DNA of 64,000 nucleotides from Variovorax paradoxus (GCF_009498455.1 NZ_CP045644.1:4901001-4965000), one strand, 5' to 3'; numbered from the stretch's first letter, positions 29,514 through 38,747 are shown. Translations and numbers: made by a program. Notes: a model not told the origin generated them from the sequence alone.

Positions 29514-30437
29514 ATGAACGACTCGCCGCCGGGCACGATGGCGACACAGCCGCCGCACAGGTCGACGCGCACGGTGCGCGAATGGATCGGCTTTGCCATC
29601 GTCGCGGCCGGTGCGCTGGCGCTGGCGTCGCAGTTCTGGTCTTTCGTGCGCGCCGACCCGATGGTGTGGAACGCGCTGCGCGGCGGTTCGGTGGCAGCAC
29701 TGGCGACCGCGCTGGGCACGCTGCCGGTGCTGTTCTCGCAGCGGCTGCCCGACAAGCTGCAGGACACGTTGTTCGGTTTCGGCGCCGGCGTGATGCTCGC
29801 GGCCTGCGCCTTCTCGCTGATCATTCCCGGGCTGGACGCGGCCAAGTCGACGGGCGTCTTCGGCGGGGGCGACTGGGCAGCGGGCGGCGTGATCGGCGCG
29901 GCCATTCTGCTCGGCGGCCTGGTGCTCATGACCATGGACCGCGTGCTGCCGCACGAGCATTTCATCAAGGGCCGCGAAGGGCAGACGGGGCGGCAGCTGC
30001 GCCGCACCTGGCTCTTCGTGTTCGCGATCGCGCTGCACAACGTGCCCGAGGGCCTGGCCATCGGCGTCGGCTACGCAGCCAACAACGGCGTGCGCGCCGA
30101 TGCGCTCGCCACCGGCATCGCGATCCAGGACGTGCCCGAAGGTCTGGTGGTGGCCGTGGCGCTGCTGGCGGCGGGCTACAGCCGGTTGTTCGCGGTGCTG
30201 ATCGGCATGGCCTCAGGCCTGGTCGAGCCGCTCGGTGCCGTGCTCGGCGCGGCGGTGGTCGGCCATTCGGCGATGCTGCTGCCCTGGGGGCTGGGCTTTG
30301 CGGCGGGTGCGATGCTGTTCGTGATCAGCCACGAGATCATTCCCGAGTCGCACCGCAAGGGACACGAAACCTATGCGACCAGCGGGCTGATGATCGGCTT
30401 CGTGCTGATGATGCTGCTGGACACCGCGCTGGGCTGA
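29514..30437 (+). CDS. ZIP family divalent metal transporter
   Basis: The 307-residue protein has about eight membrane segments and the ZIP metal-path motifs ALHNVPEGLAIGVG and IQDVPEGLVV, with HEIIPESHRKGHE later. It belongs to the ZupT-like branch, which brings Zn, Fe or Mn into the cytoplasm. AAGGAG lies seven bases before the ATG. It is probably cotranscribed with sodA under the Fur-box promoter, so manganese or iron supply is a reasonable guess for its role. Confidence 0.9.
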   Translation: MNDSPPGTMATQPPHRSTRTVREWIGFAIVAAGALALASQFWSFVRADPMVWNALRGGSVAALATALGTLPVLFSQRLPDKLQDTLFGFGAGVMLAACAFSLIIPGLDAAKSTGVFGGGDWAAGGVIGAAILLGGLVLMTMDRVLPHEHFIKGREGQTGRQLRRTWLFVFAIALHNVPEGLAIGVGYAANNGVRADALATGIAIQDVPEGLVVAVALLAAGYSRLFAVLIGMASGLVEPLGAVLGAAVVGHSAMLLPWGLGFAAGAMLFVISHEIIPESHRKGHETYATSGLMIGFVLMMLLDTALG

Positions 30438-30461
30438 CGCCCAAACGCGGCGTCATCAGCT

Positions 30462-31895
30462 TCAGCCGTGCTTGATGGCGACCGTCTTCAAGGTCGTGAA
30501 ACCGTACAGCGCCTCGAAGCCCTTCTCGCGCCCGTAGCCCGACGACTTCACGCCGCCGAACGGCAGCTCGACGCCGCCGCCCGCGCCGTAGTTGTTGATG
30601 AACACCTGGCCGCTCTTCACGCGCTTGGCCATGCGGAACTGGCGCGCGCCGTCCGCTGTCCAGACGCCGGCCACGAGGCCGAACTGGGTGGCGTTGGCGA
30701 GTGCCACGGCTTCGTCTTCGTCGGCGAATTGCATCGCGGCGAGCACGGGGCCGAACACTTCTTCTTGTGCGAGGCGATGGCCCACGGGCACGTCGCGCAG
30801 CAAGGTCGGGGCTTGGTAGAAGCCGGTCTCGGGCGCTTCTTCGACCACCACGCCTTGCGCCACCATCGGGATGCCGGCGTGTTGCGCGTCGCTCAAGAAG
30901 TCCCACACGCGCTGCTGCTGCGTCTGGCGGATCAGGGGGCCGACGTCGAGGTCCATGGCGGCGGGGCCGACACGCAGGGCTTCGAAGGCGTGGCCCAGGC
31001 GCTCGAGCAGGGGCTCGTAGATGTCGCGCTGGATCAGCACGCGCGAGCCCGCCGAGCAGGTTTGGCCGGCGTTCTGCACGATGGCATTGATGATCACGGG
31101 AATGGCCGCGTCGAGGTCGGCATCGGCAAAGATGATCTGCGGGCTCTTGCCACCCAGTTCGAGCGTGACCGGGCAATGCCGTTCGGCCGCCACCTGCTGG
31201 ATCAGCGTGCCGATCTTCGGGCTGCCGGTGAAGCTGATGTGGTCGATGCCTTCGTGGCGTGCGAGCGCGTCGCCGACTTCATGGCCGTAGCCCGTCACGA
31301 TGTTGAGCGCGCCGGCCGGAAAGCCGACCTCGGCCGCCAGCTGCGCCACGCGGATCAGCGACAGGCAGGCGTCTTCGGCCGGTTTCACCACGCACACGTT
31401 GCCGGCCGCCAGGGCGCCGCCCACGCTGCGCCCGAAGATCTGCATCGGGTAGTTCCACGGAATGACGTGGCCCGTGACGCCATGCGGCTCGCGCCAGGTG
31501 AAGACGCTGTAGCCATCTTGATAAGGAATGGTCTCGCCGTGCAGCTTGTCGCAGGCGCCGGCATAGAACTCGAAGTAGCGCACCAGTGCCACCGCGTCGG
31601 CGCGGGCCTGTTTCACGGGCTTGCCGCAGTCGCGCTGCTCGATGAGTGCGAGCTCGTCGACGTGCTCGGCGATCTTCTGCGAGAGCTTGAAGAGCAGGCG
31701 GCCGCGGTCGGCGGCGCTGACCTTGTGCCACACGCCCTCGAAGCAGTCGCGCGCGGCGCGCACGGCGGCGTCGATGTCGGCGGCGTTGCTGCGCTGGATC
31801 TCGTCGAAGGGCTGGCCGTCCGACGGGTCGATGACGGGGAGGGTGCGGCCGGAGGCGGAAGGAACGTCCGCGTTGGCGATGTAGTTGAGCTGCAT
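30462..31895 (-). CDS. Aldehyde dehydrogenase family protein
   Basis: The 477-residue protein has the full ALDH pattern: IPWNYPMQIF, HISFTGSPKIGT, the catalytic Glu in TLELGGKSPQIIF, the catalytic Cys in NAGQTCSAGSR, and EEVFGPVLAAM. It oxidises an aldehyde to the acid with NAD(P). The substrate is open; it resembles betaine-aldehyde and gamma-aminobutyraldehyde-type enzymes. ATG 31895 (MQLNYIAN) is preferred over the upstream in-frame 31919. It is convergent with the ZIP gene. Confidence 0.93.
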   Translation of the reverse strand: MQLNYIANADVPSASGRTLPVIDPSDGQPFDEIQRSNAADIDAAVRAARDCFEGVWHKVSAADRGRLLFKLSQKIAEHVDELALIEQRDCGKPVKQARADAVALVRYFEFYAGACDKLHGETIPYQDGYSVFTWREPHGVTGHVIPWNYPMQIFGRSVGGALAAGNVCVVKPAEDACLSLIRVAQLAAEVGFPAGALNIVTGYGHEVGDALARHEGIDHISFTGSPKIGTLIQQVAAERHCPVTLELGGKSPQIIFADADLDAAIPVIINAIVQNAGQTCSAGSRVLIQRDIYEPLLERLGHAFEALRVGPAAMDLDVGPLIRQTQQQRVWDFLSDAQHAGIPMVAQGVVVEEAPETGFYQAPTLLRDVPVGHRLAQEEVFGPVLAAMQFADEDEAVALANATQFGLVAGVWTADGARQFRMAKRVKSGQVFINNYGAGGGVELPFGGVKSSGYGREKGFEALYGFTTLKTVAIKHG

Positions 31896-31950
31896 GGGGC
31901 GAGATTTTGCGCGAAGCACGCCGCGCGCGTGGCGCCCCGGCTGGCCCGCC

Positions 31951-32508
31951 TTACTTCGCCGCGGTGGCTTTGGGCAGCGCGCGCACGGCGTTCAGCATGC
32001 GTTCGACGTGCTTGTCGGGGTTGAGGTTCTGGTAGTAGTAGGCGACCTTGCCGTCGGTCGCGATCACGTACGACAGGCGGTTGGCGAAGTCGGGCCGGGT
32101 CTGCATCAGCGCGTCGAAGCCCTGGATCACGGTCTTGCCCTGGTCGGACGCGACCGGAAAGCGGCTCTGGCAGGACTTGACCGAGAACTTGGAGAGCGTG
32201 TCGATGTCGTCCGCCGAAACGCCGATCACCGTGGCCCCGAGCGCGGAGAATTTGTCGATGGCTTCGGCGAAGGCGTGGGCCTCGATGGAGCAGTCGTTGG
32301 AGTCGGCCGCCGGAAAGAAATACAGCACCACCGGTCCCTTGGCCAGCGCCTCGGCCAGCGAGTAGCGGAAGGTCTTGCCGCCGAGCGCGGCCGTGGCCGT
32401 GAACTTGGGCGCGGGCTCGCCGATATCGAGTGCGGCGTGGGCACTGGGTACCCCGGCGGCGAGGGCGGCGGCCCACAAAGCGGTGCGCAAGAGGAGCGAT
32501 CGGGCCAT
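31951..32508 (-). CDS. Exported peroxiredoxin, Bcp/PrxQ-like
   Basis: The 185-residue protein has a signal peptide cut near SAHA-ALD, placing it in the periplasm. The thioredoxin-fold part contains VVLYFFPAADSNDCSIEAHAF, where C73 takes the peroxidatic position; the usual PxxxTPGC is altered. The nearby resolving Cys of PrxQ is absent; C113 (KSCQSRFPV) may replace it. It should reduce peroxides with electrons from a periplasmic thiol donor. It lies upstream of the aldehyde dehydrogenase on the same strand (55-base gap). Confidence 0.85.
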   Translation of the reverse strand: MARSLLLRTALWAAALAAGVPSAHAALDIGEPAPKFTATAALGGKTFRYSLAEALAKGPVVLYFFPAADSNDCSIEAHAFAEAIDKFSALGATVIGVSADDIDTLSKFSVKSCQSRFPVASDQGKTVIQGFDALMQTRPDFANRLSYVIATDGKVAYYYQNLNPDKHVERMLNAVRALPKATAAK

Positions 32509-32640
32509 GATGTAACTCCGAAGCGAAGTGAACCGAATTCTAGGACGGTGCCTTGCGAAATGGGCCCTTGTTGAAACCGCAGCAGGCGTGGCGGCGTACA
32601 TCAGGGCAATGGCAACCACAACGACAAGAGGAATCCGATC

Positions 32641-34206
32641 ATGAATGCTTGGGCCCGGTCTTTCTTGCGCACGGCGCTGGCCGGCGTGCTGCTGGCATTG
32701 CTTGCGGCTTGCGGCTCCTTGCCGCCGGCGCGCGAACGCCCGGCCGAGCACGCGGCCACGGCCGACCCGGGCACCGCGCTCGCCAAGATCGTCACGGCCT
32801 CCACGCCGCCCGGCGAGCATTCGGGCTTCCGGCTCATGCCGCTGGGCGTGTACTCGCTCGACGCGCGCCTGCAGCTCGCGCAGCGCGCCGAGCACTCGCT
32901 GGTGGTGCAGTACTACCAGCTCGAGAACGACGCCGTCGGCCGGCTGCTGCTGCGCACGCTGCGCGAGGCGGCGGCGCGCGGCGTGAAGGTGCGGGTGCTG
33001 GTGGACGACCTGTACACGGTGAAGAGCCAGCAGCTCTTGCTGGCGCTGTCCGAGACGCCCAATGTGTCGGTGCGCCTGTTCAACCCGTTCTGCTGCGCGC
33101 GCAACGGCTTTCTCTCGCGCTTCGTGGTGTCGATCTTCGACATCCATCGGCTCAACCACCGCATGCACAACAAGCTCTTCATTGCCGACGGCGCGATGGC
33201 GGTGGTGGGCGGGCGCAACATCGCCGACGAGTATTTCGTGCTGAGCGAGGCGCAGAACTTCATCGACATGGATGCGCTGGTGGTCGGCAAAGTCGTGTCG
33301 CAGCTCGAGAGCATCTTCGACGCCTACTGGAACAGCGACCAGATCTGGCCCATTGCCGAAATCGTGCGCAAAGAGGCCGGCGCCGCCACCTTCGACGACG
33401 AGGTCGGCATGGCCGGGCCGCCGCCGAAGGTCGTGCTGCCGCCTTCGGACATCCTCGGCTACGGGCCCATCGCCGAAGAGCTCGACGGCGGCCGCATGGG
33501 CCTGTTGTGGGGCGAGGCGCGCGCCATTGCCGACCCGCCGTCCAAGCCCACGACCCTGACGGCCGAAGACGCGATTGCCACCAGCGTGACGATGAAGGTC
33601 TGGGCGCTGCTGCTCGACGCCAAGACCGAGGTCGACCTGACCTCGCCCTACCTCGTGCCCGGCGAGCGCGGCATGGCCGCCTTCGAGGACCTGGCCCGGC
33701 GCAAGGTCAAGCTCACGCTGCTGACCAATTCGCTCGCCGCCAACGACGAGCCGCTGGTGCACACCGGCTACGCGCGCTACCGCGAGCGCCTGTTGAAGGG
33801 CGGCGCCGACCTGTACGAGCTGAGCCCGCAGCGCACCACCGCGAGCATGCGTTTCGGCAGCTTCGGCACCTCGCTGGGCCGGCTGCACGCCAAGACCGCC
33901 GCCATCGACAAGACGCGCATCTTCGTCGGCTCGATGAACCTCGACCCGCGCTCGGCCAGCCAGAACACCGAGATGGGCGTGGTGGTCGACAGCCCGCAAC
34001 TCGCGCGCGAGATGCTGCGCATCATCCACGTGAGCAAGTTGCAGAACTCGTACCGGCTGCGGCTGTCGAAGGAGGGCGGCACGCTCGAATGGCTCACGAA
34101 CGACGGCGAGAAAGAGGTGATCCTCACCTCGGAACCCGAGTCGGGTTTCTTCCAGCGCCTGTACAACACCCTGATCTCCCCGCTGGTGCCCGAGATGCTG
34201 TTGTAG
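32641..34206 (+). CDS. Phospholipase D family lipoprotein (cardiolipin-synthase-like)
   Basis: The 521-residue protein has a lipoprotein signal (LLALLAAC-G). It carries two HxKx4D motifs, HNKLFIAD (about residue 178) and HAKTAAID (about residue 418), followed by GGRN and GSMNLD as in the PLD/ClsC family. It could act as a cardiolipin synthase or phospholipase at the periplasmic side. It is the first gene of a close run: the sterol-desaturase-like gene starts nine bases later. Whether it belongs functionally with the downstream genes is inferred only from spacing. Confidence 0.87.
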   Translation: MNAWARSFLRTALAGVLLALLAACGSLPPARERPAEHAATADPGTALAKIVTASTPPGEHSGFRLMPLGVYSLDARLQLAQRAEHSLVVQYYQLENDAVGRLLLRTLREAAARGVKVRVLVDDLYTVKSQQLLLALSETPNVSVRLFNPFCCARNGFLSRFVVSIFDIHRLNHRMHNKLFIADGAMAVVGGRNIADEYFVLSEAQNFIDMDALVVGKVVSQLESIFDAYWNSDQIWPIAEIVRKEAGAATFDDEVGMAGPPPKVVLPPSDILGYGPIAEELDGGRMGLLWGEARAIADPPSKPTTLTAEDAIATSVTMKVWALLLDAKTEVDLTSPYLVPGERGMAAFEDLARRKVKLTLLTNSLAANDEPLVHTGYARYRERLLKGGADLYELSPQRTTASMRFGSFGTSLGRLHAKTAAIDKTRIFVGSMNLDPRSASQNTEMGVVVDSPQLAREMLRIIHVSKLQNSYRLRLSKEGGTLEWLTNDGEKEVILTSEPESGFFQRLYNTLISPLVPEMLL

Positions 34207-34215
34207 CCTCGGGGG

Positions 34216-34989
34216 ATGGCGCAGACCTTCACTTCTCTTTCGGCCCCGCAGGTCATGCTGTGGGGCCTGCTTTTTTTCGGCGGCATCTACCTGGGTTTCG
34301 GCGCGCTCACCTGGCTGCTCACGAAGCGGGTGCTGCCGACGATGGGCATTGGGCGCGTGCTCGACCCGCGACCGTTGCAGCCCGGCCAGCTGCGGCGCGA
34401 ACTCACGCAGTCGGGCATCTCCGTGCTGATCTTCGGGCTGGGCATGGTATTCCCGTGGGGGCTGCTGCAACTGGGCTGGGCGCGGCTCGAGCCCGATGCG
34501 GGCTGGCAACGCATCGGCATCGAGATCCTCGTGCTTGCGGTGTGGAACGACGTGCATTTCTGGCTCAACCACCGGCTGCTGCACACGCGCTGGCTGCGCC
34601 GCTTTCATGGCCCGCACCACCGCTCGTTCGTGACCACGCCATGGGCCACCTACAGCTTTCACCCGATCGAGGCGCTGATGCTCGGCAACGTGATCCTGCT
34701 GCCGATGGTGCTGCACGATTTCAGCTTCTGGTCGCTGGCGTCGGTGCCGGTGTTCAGCCTGTTCTTCAACTGCGTCGGGCATTCGAACTACGACTTCGTG
34801 CCCGGCGTGTCATACAGCCACTGGTTCGCCGCGAGCCGTCGGCATCACCTGCACCACGCCGTGCACAACGGCAACTACGGCTTCCAGTTCACGTTCATGG
34901 ACCGGCTGTTCCGCACGCGCATCGCGGCCGATGCGGCCGAGCCGCTGTTCCAGGCTTTTCGAAAGAAGCATGGCGCCACCACTGCCTGA
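34216..34989 (+). CDS. Sterol desaturase / fatty acid hydroxylase superfamily protein
   Basis: The 257-residue membrane protein has four or five hydrophobic segments and the three His boxes of the superfamily: HFWLNHRLLH, FHGPHHRS and HHLHHAVHNGNYGF. These bind a diiron centre that hydroxylates or desaturates lipids with O2. The substrate is not evident; sterols are unlikely in this organism. It overlaps the next gene by 20 bases. Confidence 0.88.
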   Translation: MAQTFTSLSAPQVMLWGLLFFGGIYLGFGALTWLLTKRVLPTMGIGRVLDPRPLQPGQLRRELTQSGISVLIFGLGMVFPWGLLQLGWARLEPDAGWQRIGIEILVLAVWNDVHFWLNHRLLHTRWLRRFHGPHHRSFVTTPWATYSFHPIEALMLGNVILLPMVLHDFSFWSLASVPVFSLFFNCVGHSNYDFVPGVSYSHWFAASRRHHLHHAVHNGNYGFQFTFMDRLFRTRIAADAAEPLFQAFRKKHGATTA

Positions 34990-35911
34990 CGCGCGCCATC
35001 GGTTGCCGAGGCTGCGGCACTGGCGCGACTGGCAAAGCCTTGCGTACCTCGTCGCATTGCCTGCGCTGGCGGCGTGGCAATGGGCGCTGGGCTTCCAGAT
35101 GGTGCTGTACGCGCTGATGCTGTTCCTCACGCTCGGCATCGGCGTGATCCATCACAACCATGTGCACCTGCGCATGTGGCGCGGTCGTCGCATGAACCGG
35201 CTGACCGACTTCTGGATCACGCTGCTGCAGGGCCACCCGACCTTCGTCTTCTGGCCCGCGCATGTGGCCAACCACCACCGCCACCGGCACGGACCGAAGG
35301 ACGTGGCGCGCACCTACCGCTTTGGCGGCGACACCAACCACCTGTGGGGCTACCTGCTGCACCCGTTCCAGGCCGTGTGGGTGCTGATGCCTGTGTTCGT
35401 CGGCTGGCTCGCGCGGCTACATCAACATCACCGCGGCGCCTGGCGCTACTGCATGGCGCAGTACGCGCTGTGGCTGGTCAGCTGGACCGTGCTGCTGGCG
35501 ATCGACTGGCGCAAGGCATTGCTGTTCGTGATCGCGCCGCAGCTGCACGGCCTGCACTGGCTGCTGGCCACCAACTACCTGCAGCACGCGCACGCCGACG
35601 GCCGCAAGACGCCGCGTAAGGAGGCACCCGGTGATACCCGCGGTAGCCAGCTGAACTACGCCCGCAATTTCGAGGGGCTGGTGAACCCCTTGCTGTTCAA
35701 CATCGGCCTGCACACCGCACACCACGAGAACCCGCATGCCCATTGGTCCGAGCTCACGCACCTGCACCACACGCGTTACCGCGCGCAGGTGGCACCCGCG
35801 CTCAACGAGGGCGGGCTGGTGCCGTACATGGTGCGCGTCTTTGTGCTGGGGACCGTGTGGCCGCGTTTTCGCAGCCGCTCGCTGATGCCTCCCGATTCAC
35901 CTATTGCCTGA
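34970..35911 (+). CDS. Fatty acid desaturase-like membrane protein
   Basis: The 313-residue protein has paired membrane segments and three His boxes: HHNHVHLRMW, HVANHHRHRHG and HTAHHENPHAHW, the diiron ligand pattern of membrane desaturases/alkane hydroxylases. NFEGLVNPLLFNIGLHTAHHE matches a desaturase-like group near AlkB. Its start at ATG 34970 overlaps the preceding gene by 20 bases, and the ketosynthase starts four bases after its stop. This arrangement implies joint expression and perhaps a joint pathway. Confidence 0.85.
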   Translation: MAPPLPDARHRLPRLRHWRDWQSLAYLVALPALAAWQWALGFQMVLYALMLFLTLGIGVIHHNHVHLRMWRGRRMNRLTDFWITLLQGHPTFVFWPAHVANHHRHRHGPKDVARTYRFGGDTNHLWGYLLHPFQAVWVLMPVFVGWLARLHQHHRGAWRYCMAQYALWLVSWTVLLAIDWRKALLFVIAPQLHGLHWLLATNYLQHAHADGRKTPRKEAPGDTRGSQLNYARNFEGLVNPLLFNIGLHTAHHENPHAHWSELTHLHHTRYRAQVAPALNEGGLVPYMVRVFVLGTVWPRFRSRSLMPPDSPIA

Positions 35912-35915
35912 ACCC

Positions 35916-37835
35916 ATGCCCGTTTCATTCCAACGCGTGTACCTCGAAAGCGCCGGCTACTTCATGCCCGGCGAGCCTGTTCCCAACGACCGCATGGACG
36001 CGTACATCGCGCCGCTCAACCGCATGTCGGAGCGCATCAAGCGCCGCATCCTGGCCGAGAACGGCATCCTCACGCGGCACTACGCGATCGACGAAGAAGG
36101 CGTGACGCGCCACACCAACGCGCAGCTGGCGGCCGGCGCGATCCGCGACTGCCTGCAGCGCGGCGGCGCCGAGCTGTCGCGCGTGTCGCTGCTGGCCAGC
36201 GGCTCGTCGGGCGGCGACACCCTGATGCCCGGCTTCGCCAACATGATCCAGGGCGAGCTGGCGGCGCAGCCGATGGAAACGCATTCGGTGCACGGCATCT
36301 GCGCGGCCGGCGTGTCGGCGATCCAGACGGCCGCGCAAGGCATCGAGCTGGGCGCGCACCGCTCGGCGCTGGCCGTGGCCAGCGAAATGCCGTCGCGCCT
36401 GTTCAAGCGTTCGCGCTTCGCGGCGCGCGGCTACGAGACCGATTTCGACTCGCACTTCCTTCGCTGGATGTTGTCCGATGGTGCAGGCGCGCTGCTGCTG
36501 TCCGACGGCACGCCCGCGCTGGCCGGCAAGCCGGGGCTGCGCCTGAAGCTGAAGTGGGTGCACCAGCGCGCTTTCTCGGGCGACTACCCGGTGTGCATGC
36601 AGCTGGGCCTCACCGAAGACCGCGCGCGCGGCCATCTCGATTTCGGCTCGTGGGCCGAGGCGGAAGCGGCCGGTGCGCTGTCGCTGCGCCAGGACATTCG
36701 CCTGCTGCCGCATCTGTTCGACATCGGCATCCACGAGTACGCGGGGCTGGTGCGCGACGGCTGGGTCGATCCGAAGCGGGTCGACCATTTCCTGTGCCAC
36801 TACTCGTCGGAAAAATTCATCCCGGTGGTCGAAGACCTGATGGCCAAGGCCGACCTGGCGATTCCGCGCGAGCGCTGGTGGAGCAACCTCGCGTGGCGCG
36901 GCAACACCGGCGCGGCGTCGATCCTCGTGATGCTGGCCGAGTTCCTGCACACCAAGACACTGAAGCCGGGCGAGCAGATCTTCTGCTATGTGCCGGAGTC
37001 GGGGCGTTTCATGGCGGCGTACATGTTGCTCGAGGTCGAGGCGGTCGATGCGGCGCCTGTCGTGATCGCGCCCCGCGCCGCGGCTGTGGTGCCCGACGAC
37101 GACCTCGTCATCGCGCCGCCGCACGACCCGGACGCCGCACCCGAGGGCCTGGGCGCCTTGCTGACGGAACTCGCTGCCATCTGGCACGACTACCGCTCGC
37201 GCGTGTGGCGCACGCCGCTGATCCGCCAGATCCGCGAGCGCCGCTTTGCCGTGCCCGACTACCTGAACTGGATGGAGCAGTGGGTGCCGCAGGTGCGCGA
37301 AGGCAGCCTGTGGATGCGCGAAGGCGCCGCTTCGCTGAGCGAGCCGTACCGCATGCTGTCGTCGCTGATCGACGTGCACGCGGGCGAGGAGCAGAACGAC
37401 TTCAACATCCTCTTCAGCGACTACCGCAAGGCCGGCGGCACCGTCGAGTCGATCGACGAGTTGCGCCGCAACCCCGGCGGCGAGGCGCTCAACGCCTACT
37501 TGCACGGGCTGGCCGCCACGCGCGATCCGATCGGATTGCTGGGCGCGATCTACATCATCGAAGGCACGGGCCAGCGCATCGTGCCGGCGCTGCTGCCGCT
37601 GCTCAAGGCCAGCCTGAAGCTGCCGCCCGACGCCTTCCGTTTTCTCGAGTACCACGGCCACAACGACGAGCACCACCTGAACCGCTGGCTCGCCGCGGTC
37701 GAGATGGTGATGGCCGTGGAAGGGCAAGCCCGCGCCGCCCGCCAGATTGCCGACACCGCGCGCCACACGGCGGCGCTGTACCTGATGCAGTTCCAGCACA
37801 TCACCGAACGAATGCCTCATGAGCCGAACGCCTGA
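35916..37835 (+). CDS. StlD/DarB-type ketosynthase fused to a heme-oxygenase-like diiron domain
   Basis: The 639-residue protein has two parts. Residues 1-385 are a KAS III-like ketosynthase with N-terminal SERIKRRILAENGILTRHYA as in StlD/DarB enzymes; the likely catalytic residues are C129 (HGICAAGVSA), H295 (FLCHYSSEK) and N330 (WRGNTGAAS). After a Pro/Ala-rich linker, residues 411-639 form an all-helical domain with H488/E491/E492 (VHAGEEQNDF), E549 (YIIEGTGQ) and D584/H586/H587 (HGHNDEHHLNRW). That pattern resembles heme-oxygenase-like diiron oxidases (for example UndA), although the fine assignment is a guess. StlD/DarB proteins condense two acyl chains in resorcinol and stilbene formation. 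The product here is unknown. TTG at 35904 is a possible earlier start. Confidence 0.82.
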   Translation: MPVSFQRVYLESAGYFMPGEPVPNDRMDAYIAPLNRMSERIKRRILAENGILTRHYAIDEEGVTRHTNAQLAAGAIRDCLQRGGAELSRVSLLASGSSGGDTLMPGFANMIQGELAAQPMETHSVHGICAAGVSAIQTAAQGIELGAHRSALAVASEMPSRLFKRSRFAARGYETDFDSHFLRWMLSDGAGALLLSDGTPALAGKPGLRLKLKWVHQRAFSGDYPVCMQLGLTEDRARGHLDFGSWAEAEAAGALSLRQDIRLLPHLFDIGIHEYAGLVRDGWVDPKRVDHFLCHYSSEKFIPVVEDLMAKADLAIPRERWWSNLAWRGNTGAASILVMLAEFLHTKTLKPGEQIFCYVPESGRFMAAYMLLEVEAVDAAPVVIAPRAAAVVPDDDLVIAPPHDPDAAPEGLGALLTELAAIWHDYRSRVWRTPLIRQIRERRFAVPDYLNWMEQWVPQVREGSLWMREGAASLSEPYRMLSSLIDVHAGEEQNDFNILFSDYRKAGGTVESIDELRRNPGGEALNAYLHGLAATRDPIGLLGAIYIIEGTGQRIVPALLPLLKASLKLPPDAFRFLEYHGHNDEHHLNRWLAAVEMVMAVEGQARAARQIADTARHTAALYLMQFQHITERMPHEPNA

Positions 37836-38730
37836 ATTCCTGACGCAAGCGCACGACGAGCGCGACCCCAGCCCGTGGCTGGCGCTGTACCTCGACCAGA
37901 GCACGCCGCTGCCCGACGACGTCAAGTCCGCGTGGCTGGCCGATTCGAGCTCGGCCTCGCGCCAGTACCTGCTGCCGTTCCTGCGGCCGATTGCGCGGCT
38001 GACGATCATCCTGATCCAGATCGTGAAGGTGTTCGTGCCGCGCAACTGGTCGCACTCGATGCTGCTGCATCGCTTTCTGGCGTGGGGGCTCAAGCGCTTC
38101 GTGTCGCCCGAGGCCAACTGGCTGATCCTGCGGCACTTTCACCTGGGCTCGCAGGTGTTGAGCTTCATCGGGCGCAACTCGCCCGCGCCCGTGGGCACGT
38201 CGCCGCTGGAGCCGGCGGACATCGACGCGCTGAAGGACGAGATGTTCCTGAAGCACGACCTGAACCTGTTCAACTTCGTGATCCGGCTGAACACGGCGCT
38301 GCGCGACAAGGGGGTGGCGCTGTGCACGGCCGAGCAGGTCGATTTCTCGATGATCCAGTCGCCGGCGTTGCGGCTGGAAGACATGCCCCAGGGCAAGCTG
38401 AATTTTCTCGACCTGCAAAGCGCCATCGAGCTGTTCACGCCGCTGTACCAGCTGATGCTGACCGACAACGATTTCTGGCGCGCGGCCAACTCCTTGCAAC
38501 TGGACGAAACCATCGGCATCTATGCGGCCACGATCCTGAACGCGCCGGAGCACCTGATCCTGGTCAACAACAAGCATCCGCTGGTACCGCTGTCGACTTT
38601 ACGGGCCGGGCACCGGCTGGTGATCCACGGCTTGTCGACCGAAATGCTTCACAGCCTGCTCCAGCGCATGCGCGCGGCGCAGGAGGGCGGGGCGCCAGAA
38701 CCACTTCGGCGCGACCCGCCCCTTGCATAG
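37819..38730 (+). CDS. Conserved protein of unknown function downstream of the ketosynthase fusion
   Basis: The 303-residue protein overlaps the ketosynthase gene by 17 bases. It opens with DERDPSPWLALYLDQSTPLPDD, has one or two hydrophobic segments (residues 50-75, ARLTIILIQIVKVFV), then a soluble region with HDLNLFNFVIRLNTALRDKG, and ends in a Pro/Arg-rich tail. I recognise no catalytic motif. The coupling to the ketosynthase suggests a role in the same pathway, perhaps as a membrane-associated partner. Confidence 0.75.
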   Translation: MSRTPEFLTQAHDERDPSPWLALYLDQSTPLPDDVKSAWLADSSSASRQYLLPFLRPIARLTIILIQIVKVFVPRNWSHSMLLHRFLAWGLKRFVSPEANWLILRHFHLGSQVLSFIGRNSPAPVGTSPLEPADIDALKDEMFLKHDLNLFNFVIRLNTALRDKGVALCTAEQVDFSMIQSPALRLEDMPQGKLNFLDLQSAIELFTPLYQLMLTDNDFWRAANSLQLDETIGIYAATILNAPEHLILVNNKHPLVPLSTLRAGHRLVIHGLSTEMLHSLLQRMRAAQEGGAPEPLRRDPPLA

Positions 38731-38747
38731 GGGTATGCTGTCCCCAC

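Noticed and set aside
34216-35911. Interpretation of the two His-box proteins as parts of sterol metabolism
   Set aside because: No other sterol pathway gene is present, and the family names cover many lipid hydroxylases and desaturases. A substrate cannot be assigned.
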